Source of the DNA: Methylosarcina fibrata AML-C10
GTDB lineage: Bacteria; Pseudomonadota; Gammaproteobacteria; Methylococcales; Methylomonadaceae
DNA: 64,000 bases
Assembly: GCF_000372865.1 (NCBI RefSeq)
Contig: NZ_KB889965.1
Coordinates: 3,145,450 to 3,209,449 of the forward strand
Direction of reading: 5' to 3'
Shown here: positions 34,921 through 44,068 of the stretch, one piece after another
Layout: each line of letters begins with the position of its first letter
Numbering within the stretch: position 1 is the stretch's first letter
Notes under the pieces: generated by a model
What the model was told of the DNA's origin: nothing
What the model saw: only the letters and a program-made list of their open reading frames with translations
The model's database searches: none
Translations under genes and position numbers: made by a program

Positions 34921-37900
34921 GAAATCGCAAATCTCAGGCAGGCGATTGCAGAATGCCAATGTCAGATAGCGGAATCGAACCGACTGCTCGGCACCCGCGA
35001 TCTGGAAATCAACGGCCTCAATCAGGCCATGGACGAGATTTCGGAGGAGATGGGCGCCTTGCGCAAGGCGGCTTTCGCGCAAGACGTACACTGCGCCGGA
35101 CTGGAGAAAGCGAACGCGGAAAAAGATCTTCAGATTCACCAATTGGCCTCCGCGGTTTCAACGCTGCAAGTGCACAATGCCGCTCTCGAACACCGGCTTG
35201 CCGAGTTGCTGAACAGTTCCTCCTGGCTGGTGACTCGGCCGATGCGCTTTCTGTCCCGGATCCTGAAAGGAGACTGGCTGGCGGTTAAAGACGGCTTGAC
35301 CAGGCATTTGGGCCCTCTGAATTTTCTTTTTCCCAAACGGCTTCCGGAGAATAAATCCCATTTATTGACCCAAGACTCCGCTCCCGGATTCGGCCCGGAA
35401 TGGCACAGCCATCTCGTGGACGTCGACGCCGTCCCGCCGGCCGCATCCGCCGGCCGCATCGGCGTCCACGTTCATATCTTTTATCAGGACCTCGCGGACG
35501 AATTTGCGGGCTATTTGAAGAACATCCCTTTCCCGTTCGATCTTTTCATTTCGGTCGTCGATAAAGAAGGACAGGCCATCTGCAAGCGAGCTTTTGCGAA
35601 GCTCATCCATTGCCGGAAACTGACGGTCAGGATCGTGGAGAACCGGGGGAGGGACATAGCGCCGCTGTTTTGCGCCTTCGGCGAGGAACTGGCACAGTAC
35701 GATTATCTGTGTCACCTGCACAGCAAGAAATCCCATTACAATAAAGGCGCCACCGAAGGCTGGCGCGAGTATTTGTGCACCCACCTGATGGGAAGCAAGG
35801 AGCGGGTGCAAAAAATCATCGGCCTCATGCAGGACAACTACGGCCGCGGCATCGTTTATCCTCAAAACTTCGTCCGCCTGCCGTACATGGCCAACAGTTG
35901 GCTGGCCAACCGGGCGATGGGCGCGGACTGGTGCGCCCGCCTGGGCATCCGGGACATGCCCTCCGGCTACTTCGACTTTCCGGCGGGCTCGATGTTCTGG
36001 GCGCGCGGCGACGCTCTGGCGCCGCTGTTCAAGGCCGGAATCCAACTGAACGACTTTCCCGAGGAAGCCGGCCAGACCGACGGCACCCTGGCGCACTGCA
36101 TCGAACGCCTGTTCGGGGTGGTTCCGGCAAGCCTGGGGCTGCCCCCCGGCATCATTAAAGACGTCCAGTTTCCCAGTTGGTCGGCGTGGCGATTCGACCA
36201 TTACATGAACCGGACCTTTCAGGACCTGGTCAGGGAATTTTATGCGAAAGAAGTCAAGGTCATCGGCTTCGACATCTTCGATACGCTGTTGTGCCGACCT
36301 TTGCTGGATGCCGAATCGGTCAAGGCCATCGTCGGCCGCCGCAGCGAAGAAGAAGCCGGCCGGCTCTACCTGAAGCACCGCTTCGAAGCGGAAAATCTGG
36401 CGAGAGAAAAGAAAGGATCGGACGTTTGCCTGGACGAAATCTATGCCCGAATGGCAGAGCTTGTCCCGCTCCCGGCAGAGACTCTGGCCGATTTGAGGCG
36501 CCTCGAGGAAGAAATTGAAATGGCCAGCGTCGGGCCGCGTGAACAATGCCTGGCGCTTTATCGTCAGGCGCTTGCCACCGGCAAGCCGGTGCTGTTGCTT
36601 TCGGACATGTTTCTGCCCCGTTCCGTGGTGGAAGCGATGTTGGCGCGTCACGGCATCGAAGGCTTCGAGGCCTTGTATTTATCCAATGACGTCGGCCTGA
36701 GAAAGGATTCGGGCCAATTGTACGAGCATGTGTTTGCCCGGTACGGCATCAAACCCTCCGAATTTCTGATGGTGGGAGACAACGAGCGTTCCGACTTCCA
36801 GATTCCCTGCGATCTGGGAGCCCGTTCTCTTTATATGCTGAAGCCGGTGGAAATTGCCCGCAGCCTGCCGCGATTCGGCGGCCTGATCCGGAAATACGAG
36901 AAATCCGACCTGGACGCCGAAGCGACTCTGGGGCTGGTGGTGCGAAAGAATTTCGCAGGCATCGCCCATCCCGGCTTTGATCCGCACTCACTGGTCGATC
37001 CGGCGCCTTTCAATCTGGGTTATTCCCTGGTCGGCCCATTGCTCGCCGGCTTCGCGCAATGGCTGGTCCGGACGTCCCGCAAGGACGGCATGCAAAAGCT
37101 GTATTTCCTGTCGCGCGAAGGAAAGCTCATCAAGCAGGTCTACGATTTCTGGACGCAAGGGTTGGCCGACGCGGCGCCTTCCGACTATCTGGTGCTGTCC
37201 AGAAGAGCGGTCAGCGTGCCCGCCTGTACCGGCCTCGACGACATTCTGGAGATTGCGAAAACCAATTATTGCGCCAATACGATAGAAAACTTTCTGCTGG
37301 AGCGTTATGGCCTGAATCTGGAAGACCGGCGCTGGAAAGAAATTACCCGGGCCACCGGCTGGAAGAGATCGGATACCGTCGAGGTCGCGCATAAAAAGAT
37401 TGCTTCTCTCGCTCCGCTGCTGGAAGCATTAACCCCGGAAATTCTGGAAAATGCACAATCGGAACACGCCGGCCTTCTGGCCTATCTGGCCGCCGGCGGA
37501 CTAAACAATAAAGGCCGATACGCCGTGGTCGACGTCGGTTACGGCGGCACGATCCAAAAATATCTGAACCGGATTCTGGACGGAAACATCCACGGGTACT
37601 ACATGATGACCGATGAAAGGATCGGCGACGTGGTTCGGGAGTACGACATCGTAACCCGCGGTTGTTTTCTGGAACAAATCAACTTGAACCAGCCTCTTCC
37701 CAAACTGTACCAATACAGTTTCGATCTGGAGAAATTTTTAAGCGCCGACGAACCGCAGATCATCCGCTATGAAGCGGACGAAAACGGCCATGCCGCCGCG
37801 GTATTCAGAACGCTGTCGGACGACGAGCGCGGATCTTGTGAATTTCGGAAATTGCTGACGGAAGGAGTGATGAGCTATGTGAGCGATGCCCGCAATCTCC

Positions 37901-38052
37901 GGGAGACGATGATTCCGGATTTCGTTCCGTCCCTGGCCGTGGCGAAGTCTCTGTACGAGTCGTTCGTTTCCCGCCATTCGGAGAATGAAAAAGCCTCATT
38001 GGCCGCCGTTACCCTGGACGACTATTACTATGGCCGCGGTCTGGTTTCATAA
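34135..38052 (+). CDS. Methyltransferase / coiled-coil / RgpF-like / HAD-like fusion protein
   Basis: This is a 1305-residue paralogue of the protein at 20045. Residues 1-235 are the same SAM methyltransferase with about a dozen substitutions. Residues ~240-365 are a less regular coiled coil ending in SSSWLVTRPMRFL. Residues ~442-680 are an RgpF-like domain (HLHSKKS at 527, FPAGSMFWAR). Residues ~707-920 are a HAD-like hydrolase domain (FDIFDTLL with Asp713, LLLSDMFLP, VGDNERSDF), similar to COG5610. Residues 930-1305 are a C-terminal region often joined to that HAD type (YFLSREGKLIKQVYDFW). The ATG at 34135 matches the start of the paralogue. An in-frame ATG at 34102 lies in the copied wzt tail and is probably not the original start. 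Confidence 0.82.
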   Translation: MNSFTDSLLESAQFTPLSLQAPGAWCGHLPFADWLTRTLQPKLFVELGTHSGNSYFAFCQTVREAGLSTRCYAVDTWRGDDHAGRYGDDVFEKVHAHNRAHYAGFSNLLRMTFDEALGYFADGSIDLLHVDGLHTYEAVQHDFDSWRPKLAPGAVVLFHDTNVREHGFGVWKLWHELQARYAGHLEFTHSHGLGVVQIDGAEARPLPWLDPKSPAQRQMQHYFAALGALQRERLERNLAQSRLSALTQTLTELHQAVSDRDREIANLRQAIAECQCQIAESNRLLGTRDLEINGLNQAMDEISEEMGALRKAAFAQDVHCAGLEKANAEKDLQIHQLASAVSTLQVHNAALEHRLAELLNSSSWLVTRPMRFLSRILKGDWLAVKDGLTRHLGPLNFLFPKRLPENKSHLLTQDSAPGFGPEWHSHLVDVDAVPPAASAGRIGVHVHIFYQDLADEFAGYLKNIPFPFDLFISVVDKEGQAICKRAFAKLIHCRKLTVRIVENRGRDIAPLFCAFGEELAQYDYLCHLHSKKSHYNKGATEGWREYLCTHLMGSKERVQKIIGLMQDNYGRGIVYPQNFVRLPYMANSWLANRAMGADWCARLGIRDMPSGYFDFPAGSMFWARGDALAPLFKAGIQLNDFPEEAGQTDGTLAHCIERLFGVVPASLGLPPGIIKDVQFPSWSAWRFDHYMNRTFQDLVREFYAKEVKVIGFDIFDTLLCRPLLDAESVKAIVGRRSEEEAGRLYLKHRFEAENLAREKKGSDVCLDEIYARMAELVPLPAETLADLRRLEEEIEMASVGPREQCLALYRQALATGKPVLLLSDMFLPRSVVEAMLARHGIEGFEALYLSNDVGLRKDSGQLYEHVFARYGIKPSEFLMVGDNERSDFQIPCDLGARSLYMLKPVEIARSLPRFGGLIRKYEKSDLDAEATLGLVVRKNFAGIAHPGFDPHSLVDPAPFNLGYSLVGPLLAGFAQWLVRTSRKDGMQKLYFLSREGKLIKQVYDFWTQGLADAAPSDYLVLSRRAVSVPACTGLDDILEIAKTNYCANTIENFLLERYGLNLEDRRWKEITRATGWKRSDTVEVAHKKIASLAPLLEALTPEILENAQSEHAGLLAYLAAGGLNNKGRYAVVDVGYGGTIQKYLNRILDGNIHGYYMMTDERIGDVVREYDIVTRGCFLEQINLNQPLPKLYQYSFDLEKFLSADEPQIIRYEADENGHAAAVFRTLSDDERGSCEFRKLLTEGVMSYVSDARNLRETMIPDFVPSLAVAKSLYESFVSRHSENEKASLAAVTLDDYYYGRGLVS

Positions 38053-38127
38053 TGGCGACCATTTTTTTACGATGATCCCGGCACTCGAAAAGACGGCAAA
38101 AGATCCGGCAACTGAAGCGGTTTTACG

Positions 38128-40452
38128 ATGCTGAGCAAAGGGCTGAACGCCTTGCGTTACGCCCAACAGAACGGCTGGCCGGCTTTGGCCCGGCTGATCA
38201 AGGACCGTCTGTTTCCGGCACACACGTTTACGGGAGAACATCATCTCAAAGCCGATCGGGAAACGATCCTGATCGTAAGCCATGAAGCCTCGAGATCCGG
38301 CGCACCGGTGCTGGCTTACAATCTGGTCTGGGCGCTTGTTGGACAGTACAACGTGGTGGCGCTGCTGATGGGCCCCGGCCCGCTTTCGCCGGCGTTCCGG
38401 GATGCCGGCGCCGTCGTGATGTCGGCGCCGGACTTAAAGCACAGACCCGAACGGGTGTATCGCACCGTAGACCGGCTGTGCCGGCGTTTCCGCTTCAAGT
38501 TCGCCCTGGTCAATAGCCTGGAATCCCGCGCCGCGCTCCCGGCCTTGTACGACCGGGACGTCCCTTCGATCTGCCTGGTTCATGAATTCGCCTCGTGCTA
38601 CACCCGCCCGCGCGAGGTGATCGGCGAAGCCTGTTTCTGGTCCGACGAAATGATTTTCTCGGCACGGGCCACTCTGGAAGATGCGCTGGCCGCTTACCCC
38701 GAACTGCACAACCGCCATTGCCACATCCTGCCCCAGGGCCGGTGCCTGCCTCCGGTGGAAGAAATCGATGAAGCGCGGCTTCAGACGGAGCAGGACCGCA
38801 TCCGCCGCTTGATGCGTTCCGGCAATTCGGCGGAAGACGTGATTGTACTTGGCGCGGGATACGTCAATTTCCGCAAGGGCGTGGACCTCTTTCTCGACTG
38901 CGCCGCACGCGTCATCCGTGCGCCGTCGCGCCGCACTTGCCGTTTCGTCTGGATCGGAAAGGGCTTCGAGCCGGACAAAGACCCCGAATATTCGGTCTTT
39001 CTGGCCGACCGGATCCGGCGGGACGGACTTCAGGAGCATGTTTTATTCATTGACGAAACGAGCGCCATCGAAACCGCGTATCAGGAAGCCGATCTTTTGC
39101 TGCTGCCGTCACGGCTGGATCCGTTGCCGAACGTCGCGATCGATGCGATGGCTCACGGCGTGCCGGTACTCTGCTTCGACAAGACCACCGGCATCGCCGA
39201 TTTTCTGAACGGCAGCGGTCTTGGCAGCCTGTGCGTTGCGGATTATCTCGACTCGGCCGACATGGCCGCAAAGATTCTGGCCTTGGCGGATTCCAGGACC
39301 TTGCGCCGGCAGACGGCGGACCGGTGCCGCCAAGCCGCGGCAGATTTTTTCGATATGAGGAACTATGTCGTCCGTCTTCAGGCACTGGGGGAAGACGCGT
39401 CCGAGCGAGCGCGGCAGGAGCGGGCCGACGCCCGGATCATCCTCGAATCCGGCCTGTTCCGAAGCGATTTTGCCTGTCCTCCGCAATGGCAGGAGGCCAC
39501 GGCCGAAAAGAAAATCCGCCGGTATGTCCGCACCTGGGCCAGCGGCATGGTCCGCAGAAAACCCCTGCCGGGCTTTCATCCCGGCATTTACCTGGAGCAA
39601 CACGGACTGGCCGTCCCGAATGCCAACCCTTTCGCGGACTATTTGCGGGCGGGAGAACCCGAAGGCCCCTGGCGCTATCCGGTGATCGGGCCGCCCAAAA
39701 CAAACGGCAGGAATCTACCCTCCGGTCACCGCGTGGCTCTGCACGTGCATGTTTTTTATCCGGAACTGCTCGCCGACATCATGACCCGGCTTTCGCGCAA
39801 CCGGATACGCCCCGACCTGTTCGTGAGCATTGCCGACGAGCAAATCCGGCCATCGGTGATGAGCGATTTAAAAGACTATTCCGGCACGATAGCCGATATC
39901 CGGCTGGTCCCGAACCGGGGCCGGGATATCGGTCCGTTATTTACGGCCTTTGGCCGGGACATCGCCGACCATTACGACTTTGTCGGCCATCTCCATACCA
40001 AAAAAAGCGCCGACGTCGAGGAAGCCGCCATAGGCCGGTCGTGGCAGCGGTTCCTGCTGGAAAATCTGCTTGGGGGCGAATTATCCGGCGCCATGGCCGA
40101 CCGTATTCTGGCCGAAATGAAGGGCGATGCGACACTCGGCATGGTCTTCCCGGACGATCCCAATACGGTCGGCTGGAGCGCGAACCGGAGCGTTGCCGAG
40201 CAGCTTGCTGAACGGATGGGGCTTCGAAATTTACCCGAACAGTTTAATTTTCCCGTAGGAGCGATGTTTTGGGCCAGGACTTCGGCCCTGACGCCCTTGC
40301 TGAATTTAAAGCTGGACTGGGAAGATTACCCGGAAGAACCCCTGCCGTACGATGGTACGATGCTGCATGCACTCGAAAGACTGCTTTCGTTGAGTCTGCC
40401 GCTGGAAAATTTACGCTGGGCGGCAACCCATGTAGAGGGACTGAGCCGCTGA
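38128..40452 (+). CDS. GT4 glycosyltransferase fused to an RgpF-like domain
   Basis: This is a 774-residue cytoplasmic or peripheral enzyme. Residues ~45-430 form a GT-B glycosyltransferase family 4 module. It has SHEASRSGAPVLAYNL at the acceptor side, then the donor-site part GYVNFRKGVDLF and LPSRLDPLPNVAIDAMA. Residues ~535-765 are an RgpF-like domain with HLHTKKS at 621 and FPVGAMFWAR, the third in this window. The gene lies 75 bp after the preceding fusion gene. The two domains could add two successive sugars. Rhamnose as donor is likely because rfbBDAC is present, but this is inferred. Confidence 0.83.
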   Translation: MLSKGLNALRYAQQNGWPALARLIKDRLFPAHTFTGEHHLKADRETILIVSHEASRSGAPVLAYNLVWALVGQYNVVALLMGPGPLSPAFRDAGAVVMSAPDLKHRPERVYRTVDRLCRRFRFKFALVNSLESRAALPALYDRDVPSICLVHEFASCYTRPREVIGEACFWSDEMIFSARATLEDALAAYPELHNRHCHILPQGRCLPPVEEIDEARLQTEQDRIRRLMRSGNSAEDVIVLGAGYVNFRKGVDLFLDCAARVIRAPSRRTCRFVWIGKGFEPDKDPEYSVFLADRIRRDGLQEHVLFIDETSAIETAYQEADLLLLPSRLDPLPNVAIDAMAHGVPVLCFDKTTGIADFLNGSGLGSLCVADYLDSADMAAKILALADSRTLRRQTADRCRQAAADFFDMRNYVVRLQALGEDASERARQERADARIILESGLFRSDFACPPQWQEATAEKKIRRYVRTWASGMVRRKPLPGFHPGIYLEQHGLAVPNANPFADYLRAGEPEGPWRYPVIGPPKTNGRNLPSGHRVALHVHVFYPELLADIMTRLSRNRIRPDLFVSIADEQIRPSVMSDLKDYSGTIADIRLVPNRGRDIGPLFTAFGRDIADHYDFVGHLHTKKSADVEEAAIGRSWQRFLLENLLGGELSGAMADRILAEMKGDATLGMVFPDDPNTVGWSANRSVAEQLAERMGLRNLPEQFNFPVGAMFWARTSALTPLLNLKLDWEDYPEEPLPYDGTMLHALERLLSLSLPLENLRWAATHVEGLSR

Positions 40453-40749
40453 AAATACCCGACGTTCGGCTCCGGACCACAAATTAAACCCCAAAGCCGA
40501 ATTGTCGCTGGGCACATCCTACGCCCCATCGATACATTCTACATCCGTTTGAATCGCACCCGGAAGCTTTCCTTTGAATTCATTACTTTACAAATACTGG
40601 TATAATCCACCGGCTTGCAATCGTTGTTTTTCTATTCCCATGCATATCGAATATCGGGCCTGCGTGGCTCATACGCCGCTTGCTTCATCCTTTTGCTGAA
40701 ACAAGAGCCGTCTTATCATCCTTTGGCCGATCATTTTTCCTGATACCTA
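40453..40749. other. Intergenic region with promoter for the next gene set
   Basis: About 300 bp without a gene. An imperfect hairpin (GAGCCG/CGGCTC, 40443-40472) spans the stop codon of the preceding gene. The extended -10 promoter at 40598-40606 is listed separately. This is one of the few real breaks in the locus and probably starts a new transcription unit. Confidence 0.45.
40598..40606 (+). promoter_or_regulatory. Extended -10 promoter upstream of the flavoprotein-GT2-flippase genes
   Basis: TGGTATAAT is a perfect extended -10 with the full TATAAT hexamer. TTGAAT at 40574-40579 could be a distant -35 (21-bp spacing), but the extended element may not need it. The start would lie about 135 bp before the ATG at 40750. 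Confidence 0.5.
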
Positions 40750-41961
40750 ATGAAAAATTTCAAATTCCTGGTGCTTGGCGCCGGACCGAGCGGATTGACC
40801 GTCGCTCATGCCCTGATCGACGCCGGCTGTTCTCCTACCGAGATCGCCGTCCTCGAACAGCACGAGGTCGCCGGCGGCTTGTGCCGTTCCGAAACCGTGG
40901 ACGGCGCGCCGCTCGACGTCGGAGGCGGCCACTTTCTGGACGTCAAACGCAAGGAAGTTCTGGATTTCGTGTTCCGCTTCATGCCGCAGGAAGAATGGAA
41001 CCTGTTCGAGCGCGTGTCGAAGATTCGCATTCGCGGCATGGAAATCGATCATCCGCTGGAAGCCAACCTTTGGCAGCTTCCGGTCGAGACCCAGGCCGAT
41101 TTTCTCGAATCCATCGCCGAGGCCGGGTGCGTGCGGGGCGAGCCCATGCCCGAATCGTTCGCCGAATGGATCCGATGGAAGCTGGGCGAACGCATCGCCG
41201 AGGAATACATGCTGCCCTACAACCGCAAGATCTGGTCGATGGATCCCGATCGGCTCGGCACGTACTGGCTGTACAAGCTTCCCGACGTCTCGTTCCGGGA
41301 AACGCTGTTAAGCTGCCTGGAAGGAAAGCCGATGGGCGCCCTGCCCGCGCACGGCACGTTTTTGTACCCGAAAAAATTCGGCTACGGCGAGGTATGGCGG
41401 CGCATGGGCGAAGCATTGGGCGACTCGCTCGTGGCGAACTGCAAGGTTGAACACATCGATTTGTCTACCCGCACCGTCAACGGGCAGTGGCGGGCGAAGA
41501 CGATCATCTCCACGATTCCGTGGACTTTGTGGCCGGGATGCTGCGATTTACCCAACGACATTCTGGAAGCCGTCGCCGTCTTGAAAAACGCGCCCATCGA
41601 CGTCGACTACCACCCCGAAACGCTGGACAGCCGGGCCCACTGGATCTACGAACCGAACGAGTCGATCGCCCATCACCGCTTGCTGCTGCGCGCCAATTTT
41701 GCCATGGGATCGCGAGGCTACTGGACCGAGACCAATGCCGCCCGCTCCCCCAAAAGCGAAAGCACGCGTTTCCATAACGAATTCGCCTATCCCGTCAATA
41801 CGCTCGGCAAGCCGGAAGCCGTCCGGAAAATTCTGGCCTGGGCGCGCGGCCACGGCATTCTCGGGCTCGGGCGCTGGGGCCGGTGGGAGCACATGAATTC
41901 CGACGTCGCGGTCGCCGAAGCATTGCAGATGGCCGCCGAATTAAACATAGAGGTTGCATGA
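40750..41961 (+). CDS. FAD-dependent mutase/amine-oxidase-like protein (UDP-galactopyranose mutase-like)
   Basis: This is a 403-residue flavoprotein. The N-terminal dinucleotide motif is GAGPSGLTVAHAL (from residue 10), followed by GGLCRSETVDGAPLDVGGGH. EEYMLPYNRKIW and the C-terminal LGRWGRWEHMNSDVAVAEAL are typical of Glf-related and protoporphyrinogen-oxidase-like proteins of glycan loci. A sugar ring contraction (pyranose to furanose) or another lipid-sugar redox step is possible; the substrate cannot be read from sequence. Its stop overlaps the GT2 start (ATGA). Confidence 0.72.
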   Translation: MKNFKFLVLGAGPSGLTVAHALIDAGCSPTEIAVLEQHEVAGGLCRSETVDGAPLDVGGGHFLDVKRKEVLDFVFRFMPQEEWNLFERVSKIRIRGMEIDHPLEANLWQLPVETQADFLESIAEAGCVRGEPMPESFAEWIRWKLGERIAEEYMLPYNRKIWSMDPDRLGTYWLYKLPDVSFRETLLSCLEGKPMGALPAHGTFLYPKKFGYGEVWRRMGEALGDSLVANCKVEHIDLSTRTVNGQWRAKTIISTIPWTLWPGCCDLPNDILEAVAVLKNAPIDVDYHPETLDSRAHWIYEPNESIAHHRLLLRANFAMGSRGYWTETNAARSPKSESTRFHNEFAYPVNTLGKPEAVRKILAWARGHGILGLGRWGRWEHMNSDVAVAEALQMAAELNIEVA

Positions 41962-42644
41962 AAATTTCGCTTTGCCTGATCGTATGGAACGAGCTTCAAG
42001 GGTGTCAAACAGATGTGCCGACGCTTCCTCGAGAGGAATTCGATGAAATCTTTGCCGTGGACGGCGGCAGTACCGACGGCACCGTGGCGTATCTGGAAAG
42101 CTGCGGCATTCCGGTGTACCGCCAGCCCAAACGCGGTCTGAACGCGGCCTACGTGCACGCCGACCGCATGGCGGCCGGCGATGCCGTGGTCGTGTTTTTT
42201 CCCAAAGGCACCCTGCCCACCGGCGACTTGCGCAAGTTTCGCCCGCTTTTCGAGCAAGGCTGCGAACTGGTGATCGCAAGCCGGCAAATCAAAGGCTCTC
42301 GAAACGAAGAAGACGCTCATTTCTGGCGCCCGCGCAAATGGGCCGTCAAAGGGCTGGCTGCCCTGGCCGGCCTGGTCTGGCGCCGCGAGGGAGCCTGGGT
42401 CTGGGACGTATTGCACGGCGTCAAAGGCTGGAAACGTTCGGCCTTCGAACGCATGAACATCCTGGAAACCGGCTTGTCGATCGACGTCGAAATGGTGATC
42501 CGTTCCTACAAGCTGCGCATTCCGCGCGTCGAGTTTCCGACCCGGGAAACCGCCAGGGACTACGGAGAGAGTCATTTCAAGATATGGCCGACGGGCAAAC
42601 GGCTGCTGGCTTATCTTTGGTACGAGCTGAGACGACATGACTGA
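41958..42644 (+). CDS. Family 2 glycosyltransferase
   Basis: This is a 228-residue GT-A enzyme related to dolichol/polyprenyl-phosphate sugar synthases. It shows the nucleotide-binding IVWNELQGC start and the DGGSTDGT motif. It lacks a C-terminal membrane anchor. The ATG at 41958 overlaps the preceding stop. Its own end overlaps the next gene by 8 bp. The trio flavoprotein-GT2-flippase suggests synthesis and flipping of a lipid-linked sugar. Confidence 0.82.
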   Translation: MKISLCLIVWNELQGCQTDVPTLPREEFDEIFAVDGGSTDGTVAYLESCGIPVYRQPKRGLNAAYVHADRMAAGDAVVVFFPKGTLPTGDLRKFRPLFEQGCELVIASRQIKGSRNEEDAHFWRPRKWAVKGLAALAGLVWRREGAWVWDVLHGVKGWKRSAFERMNILETGLSIDVEMVIRSYKLRIPRVEFPTRETARDYGESHFKIWPTGKRLLAYLWYELRRHD

Positions 42645-43665
42645 GCAAGTAATAACGGTCAAACCTCAAGGCCGGCTGCGCCGAACCGTGTCTTCCCTCT
42701 GGTTCAAATTGGCGATCGCCGCCGGCGTGATCGGTCTATTGATTTATTACAATCGCATCGATTTCAACGTACTGGCGTCGCTCAGGCACACCTGGCCCTG
42801 GCTGCTGGCCGCGTTCCTGCTGTCGCTGCCGCCTTTCCTGATCGTCTCTTTCCGTTTCAGGATCCTCCTCGCCAGCCAGGGCATCGACGTGCCGTTCCGT
42901 CAGGCTCTGCGCTGGACCATGGTCGGTTCCTTCTTCGACCTGGGCATGCCGAGTTCGAACGGCGGCGACGTGGTCAAGGCGGGCTACGTGGTCGAACACG
43001 TCGGCGCGGGGCTCAGGACCCGCGCGGTGATGGCGGTGGCGTTCGACCGGATCATCGGCTTGCTCGGGCTGTTTTTGCTGGCCAGCCTGGCCTGCCTTCT
43101 CGGCTGGGAGATGTTAAGCGATCTGCCGGCGCGGCATGTGGTGGCGGGCCTGTCGCTGGCCGCCGGAATCGGGCCGCTGATTGCTTTTCCCGTTCTAGGA
43201 TCGCGACGGCTTTATCACAACCCGACCTTGAACCGCTGGTTGGAGTCGCATACGTGGGGGCTGCGCTTGCGGCAGATGATCGGCTCGTTCAATTCTCTGC
43301 GGGAAAACGCCGGCGTACTGTTCGCCGCCCTGGGCTTGTCCATGCTCAACCACGTCTTCTGGTGCACGGCGCTCCTGTTCATTACCTTCGCGGTCGGCAA
43401 CGAGGTTTCGCCTCTGAAAGGATTCATCGTGTTTCCGCTGGCGATCTTCGGCGGAATTTTCGGCGTGGCCGGCGGCTTCGGCATCGGCACAGCGGCCTTC
43501 GATTTTCTGCTCTCCCATCTGTTGATGGTGCAAAACGGCGCGCTGATCGGGCTGCTGTTTCAAACGATCGGCGCCCTGTCGCGGCTGATGGGCCTGCCCT
43601 TCTATCTGGCGTCGATGCAGCGCCGCGGCCGCAGGCCTGCCGAAGCCGCGCAAAATACGAATTGA
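42637..43665 (+). CDS. Flippase-like integral membrane protein (LPG synthase TM / UPF0104 family)
   Basis: This 342-residue protein has about eight hydrophobic helices with the family pattern GSFFDLGMPSSNGGDVVKAGYV near residue 90 and GxxGGxGIGTAAFDF near 275. Members resemble the membrane half of MprF and AglD, and are often placed beside polyprenyl-phosphate glycosyltransferases. A role in moving a lipid-linked sugar is inferred from the neighbouring GT2 gene (41958-42644). Confidence 0.82.
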   Translation: MTEQVITVKPQGRLRRTVSSLWFKLAIAAGVIGLLIYYNRIDFNVLASLRHTWPWLLAAFLLSLPPFLIVSFRFRILLASQGIDVPFRQALRWTMVGSFFDLGMPSSNGGDVVKAGYVVEHVGAGLRTRAVMAVAFDRIIGLLGLFLLASLACLLGWEMLSDLPARHVVAGLSLAAGIGPLIAFPVLGSRRLYHNPTLNRWLESHTWGLRLRQMIGSFNSLRENAGVLFAALGLSMLNHVFWCTALLFITFAVGNEVSPLKGFIVFPLAIFGGIFGVAGGFGIGTAAFDFLLSHLLMVQNGALIGLLFQTIGALSRLMGLPFYLASMQRRGRRPAEAAQNTN

Positions 43666-44068
43666 CGACGACCGGAAGAACGAGACGTTAACCCGACAAG
43701 ACGCCGCTCGTTTCCGAATATCGATAAGGTTGGGCAACGTATTGACAATCTGTTATAGTACTTTCGGGTTTACGGCATTGGTTTGAATTTTGCAATTATT
43801 GCCTTGGCAGCCAATAAATTGCACAACCTTATCAATGAGATACTGATACGGGCCGCTATCGGCGGACAGGAAACAAAACTCCATTATGCCTTTATCGTAA
43901 GCAATCAAAAATATCCGTAAATCGTCGTCTATAAAACGCGGCAGCCTCATAAGGCATGTAATTGATAATCTCAACCGTACCGCCCACTTAATATCCCTGT
44001 TAATTTTTCCTTCTGGCTGTTTCGCTATTCAGAAATAGGTTAAACATGAATAGTAAGGACTTCTTATT
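43666..44068. other. 403-bp intergenic stretch
   Basis: No supported gene. A minus-strand frame of 65-73 codons (43753-43974) has no recognisable family, and no start context favours it. TTGACA at 43742-43747 and TATAGT at 43754 are too close to be a promoter. The AT-rich part from about 43980 precedes the next operon and may hold its promoter. Confidence 0.35.

Noticed and set aside
43742-43759. TTGACA with TATAGT as promoter
   Set aside because: Spacing is only 6 bp, far below the 16-18 bp needed.
43753-43974. Minus-strand frame of up to 73 codons
   Set aside because: No family similarity seen and the start context is weak.
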